Origin: Betaproteobacteria bacterium
GTDB taxonomy: Bacteria > Pseudomonadota > Gammaproteobacteria > Burkholderiales > SG8-39
NCBI GenBank assembly: GCA_029858545.1
Contig: JAOUFA010000185.1
Location: 1-7,125, forward strand
Length of the DNA stretch: 7,125 nt
Direction of reading: 5' to 3'
The translations under genes and the position numbers were made by a program. Of this stretch, positions 5,969 to 7,125 are shown one piece after another. The notes under the pieces were generated by a model. It was not told where the DNA came from, did no database searches, and worked only from the letters and a program-made list of their open reading frames with translations. Within the stretch, counting starts at the first letter, position 1, and each line of letters begins with the position of its first letter.

Positions 5969-7125
5969 CTAGTGAAGGTCGTGATGCGACTTCTCGTTGA
6001 GTTCGTCGAGGCGATCCCGCGAGGCGCCGCCGCGGTCCTGCGCGACGAGATCGCGCACGTAGCGGGCAACCTTTTCGTCCTGGATGAAATCCGCCGCGGA
6101 CGAAGCCGAGAGTATCTTGTGAGGCTCCTGCGGAACCGCGATCACGTAGCCCTGCACATAGTCCACCCCGACCCGCGCCAGGGCTTCGATGCTCGCCCTG
6201 TCCTCGACCCACTCGGCGATACTGCGCATGCCGAGGTTCGCGGCGAGTTCCACGATCGTCTGGATGATCGACAGGTTCGCCGGGTGCGTGTTGAGCCCCG
6301 TGACGAAGCTGCCGTCGATCTTCAGCGCGTCGGCGGGAAGCTCCTTGAGATAGGAAAACGACGTGTAGCCCGCGCCGAAATCGTCCAGCGCGACCTTGAC
6401 CCCAAATTCGCGCGCCCGATGGATGAAGCGCCGGGTATTCTCGAGGTCGTGCAGCGCCACGCTCTCGGTGATTTCCACGCACACGCGCTCGGCAGCGTAG
6501 CTATTGCGCGCGAACAGCGCGAAAGCGTCCTGCACGAACTTCTCGTCATTGAGCGAGCCGCCGCTCAGGTTGACGCTCACGAAACGCGTCCTGTCGAGCC
6601 GTTCGCGATGCTTGCCGATCCATTCGAGCGTCTGCTGCAACACCCAGCGATCGAGCAGCGCGACGGCACCGTTCTTCTCCGCCGCCGACACGACGTCGAT
6701 CGCCGGAACGATGCTGCCGTCCGGATCACGCATGCGCAGCAATACCTCGAAGCTGAGCGAGTCCGCGGGTGCGCGCAGCGACATGATCGGCTGCATGAGC
6801 AAGAACAGCCCCTCGGGCGCAGCGCCGCTTCCCACCCGCTCGATGATGCGAAGCTCGCGCTTGCGCTTCGTGAACGCCGGTGCGTTCGACGCATACACCG
6901 TCAACCCGTCGTGGTGTCCTTCCTTGGCGTCGCGGCAGGCGCGGTCGGCCATCGCCAGCACGTCCTTCATCGGCGTGGCCGCGGTCACCTCCACCAAACC
7001 GATCGATGCCTTGACCTGAAAGGCCTTCTCGTCGATGTTGTAGGAATTCCGTCCGATCAGGTCGACGATGCTGCGGCAGATCGCGGTGGCGACCTTCATC
7101 GTCGTATCCTCAAACAGAATCACGA
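5969..7125 (-). CDS. GGDEF-EAL domain protein (c-di-GMP phosphodiesterase type), N-terminally partial
   Basis: C-terminal 385 or so codons of a cyclic-di-GMP turnover protein; the gene runs off the right edge. The first visible residues (VILFEDTT, then VKASIGLVEV, MADRACRDAKE and LTVYAS, to about residue 78) are the second half of a GGDEF domain, so its signature motif lies just outside and its activity cannot be judged. The GTG at 7123 is an internal Val codon, not a start. The EAL domain runs from about 105 to 335. Its signature is EVLLR, with Glu126. The metal and catalytic residues appear intact: Asn185, Glu217 (CVEITES), Asp247-Asp248 (LDDFGAGYTS), Lys268 (LKIDGSF), Glu304 (SIAEWVED) and Gln324 (YVQGY). 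It therefore probably hydrolyses c-di-GMP. Trp305 replaces the Gly usual in the AEGVE motif. A charged tail of about 50 residues ends in HHDLH. Sensor or membrane domains may lie upstream. Confidence 0.88.
   Translation of the reverse strand, partial: VILFEDTTMKVATAICRSIVDLIGRNSYNIDEKAFQVKASIGLVEVTAATPMKDVLAMADRACRDAKEGHHDGLTVYASNAPAFTKRKRELRIIERVGSGAAPEGLFLLMQPIMSLRAPADSLSFEVLLRMRDPDGSIVPAIDVVSAAEKNGAVALLDRWVLQQTLEWIGKHRERLDRTRFVSVNLSGGSLNDEKFVQDAFALFARNSYAAERVCVEITESVALHDLENTRRFIHRAREFGVKVALDDFGAGYTSFSYLKELPADALKIDGSFVTGLNTHPANLSIIQTIVELAANLGMRSIAEWVEDRASIEALARVGVDYVQGYVIAVPQEPHKILSASSAADFIQDEKVARYVRDLVAQDRGGASRDRLDELNEKSHHDLH

Overview
The window looks like ordinary chromosome from a high-GC Gram-negative proteobacterium. 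I lean towards a betaproteobacterium because of the GC-rich codon use, the gene families and the secreted COG3650-type protein, but the sequence alone does not fix the lineage. I see no mobile elements, RNA genes, CRISPR arrays or transfer scars. Coding density is very high; the longest stretches without a gene are about 146 bp and 52 bp.

Left part (1-3373, + strand): a tight three-gene operon. It encodes an acyl/aryl-CoA ligase (5' end cut by the window edge), a p-hydroxycinnamoyl-CoA hydratase/lyase (HCHL, Ech type) and an acyl-CoA dehydrogenase. Together they suggest catabolism of lignin-derived phenylpropanoids. The ligase would activate ferulate, coumarate or caffeate, or their dihydro forms. 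The dehydrogenase would desaturate the phenylpropionyl-CoA forms. The HCHL would hydrate and cleave the cinnamoyl-CoA to an aromatic aldehyde (such as vanillin) plus acetyl-CoA. This resembles the hca layout known from Acinetobacter.

Middle part (3426-5822, - strand): panB, panE and a small secreted two-domain protein in overlapping order (20-bp overlap, then an ATGA overlap). PanB and PanE make ketopantoate and then pantoate for pantothenate and CoA. This set converges on the catabolic operon across a 52-bp gap.

Right part (5969-7125, - strand): the C-terminal part of a GGDEF-EAL protein of cyclic-di-GMP turnover. The GGDEF motif lies beyond the right edge, and the EAL domain keeps its catalytic residues.

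Nothing here amounts to a wholly new system. The best leads are the acyl-CoA dehydrogenase, which lacks the usual C-terminal catalytic Glu and has an Asp at the alternative base position; a Ser-to-Thr change in the HCHL active-site region; and the secreted protein coupled to pantoate synthesis.
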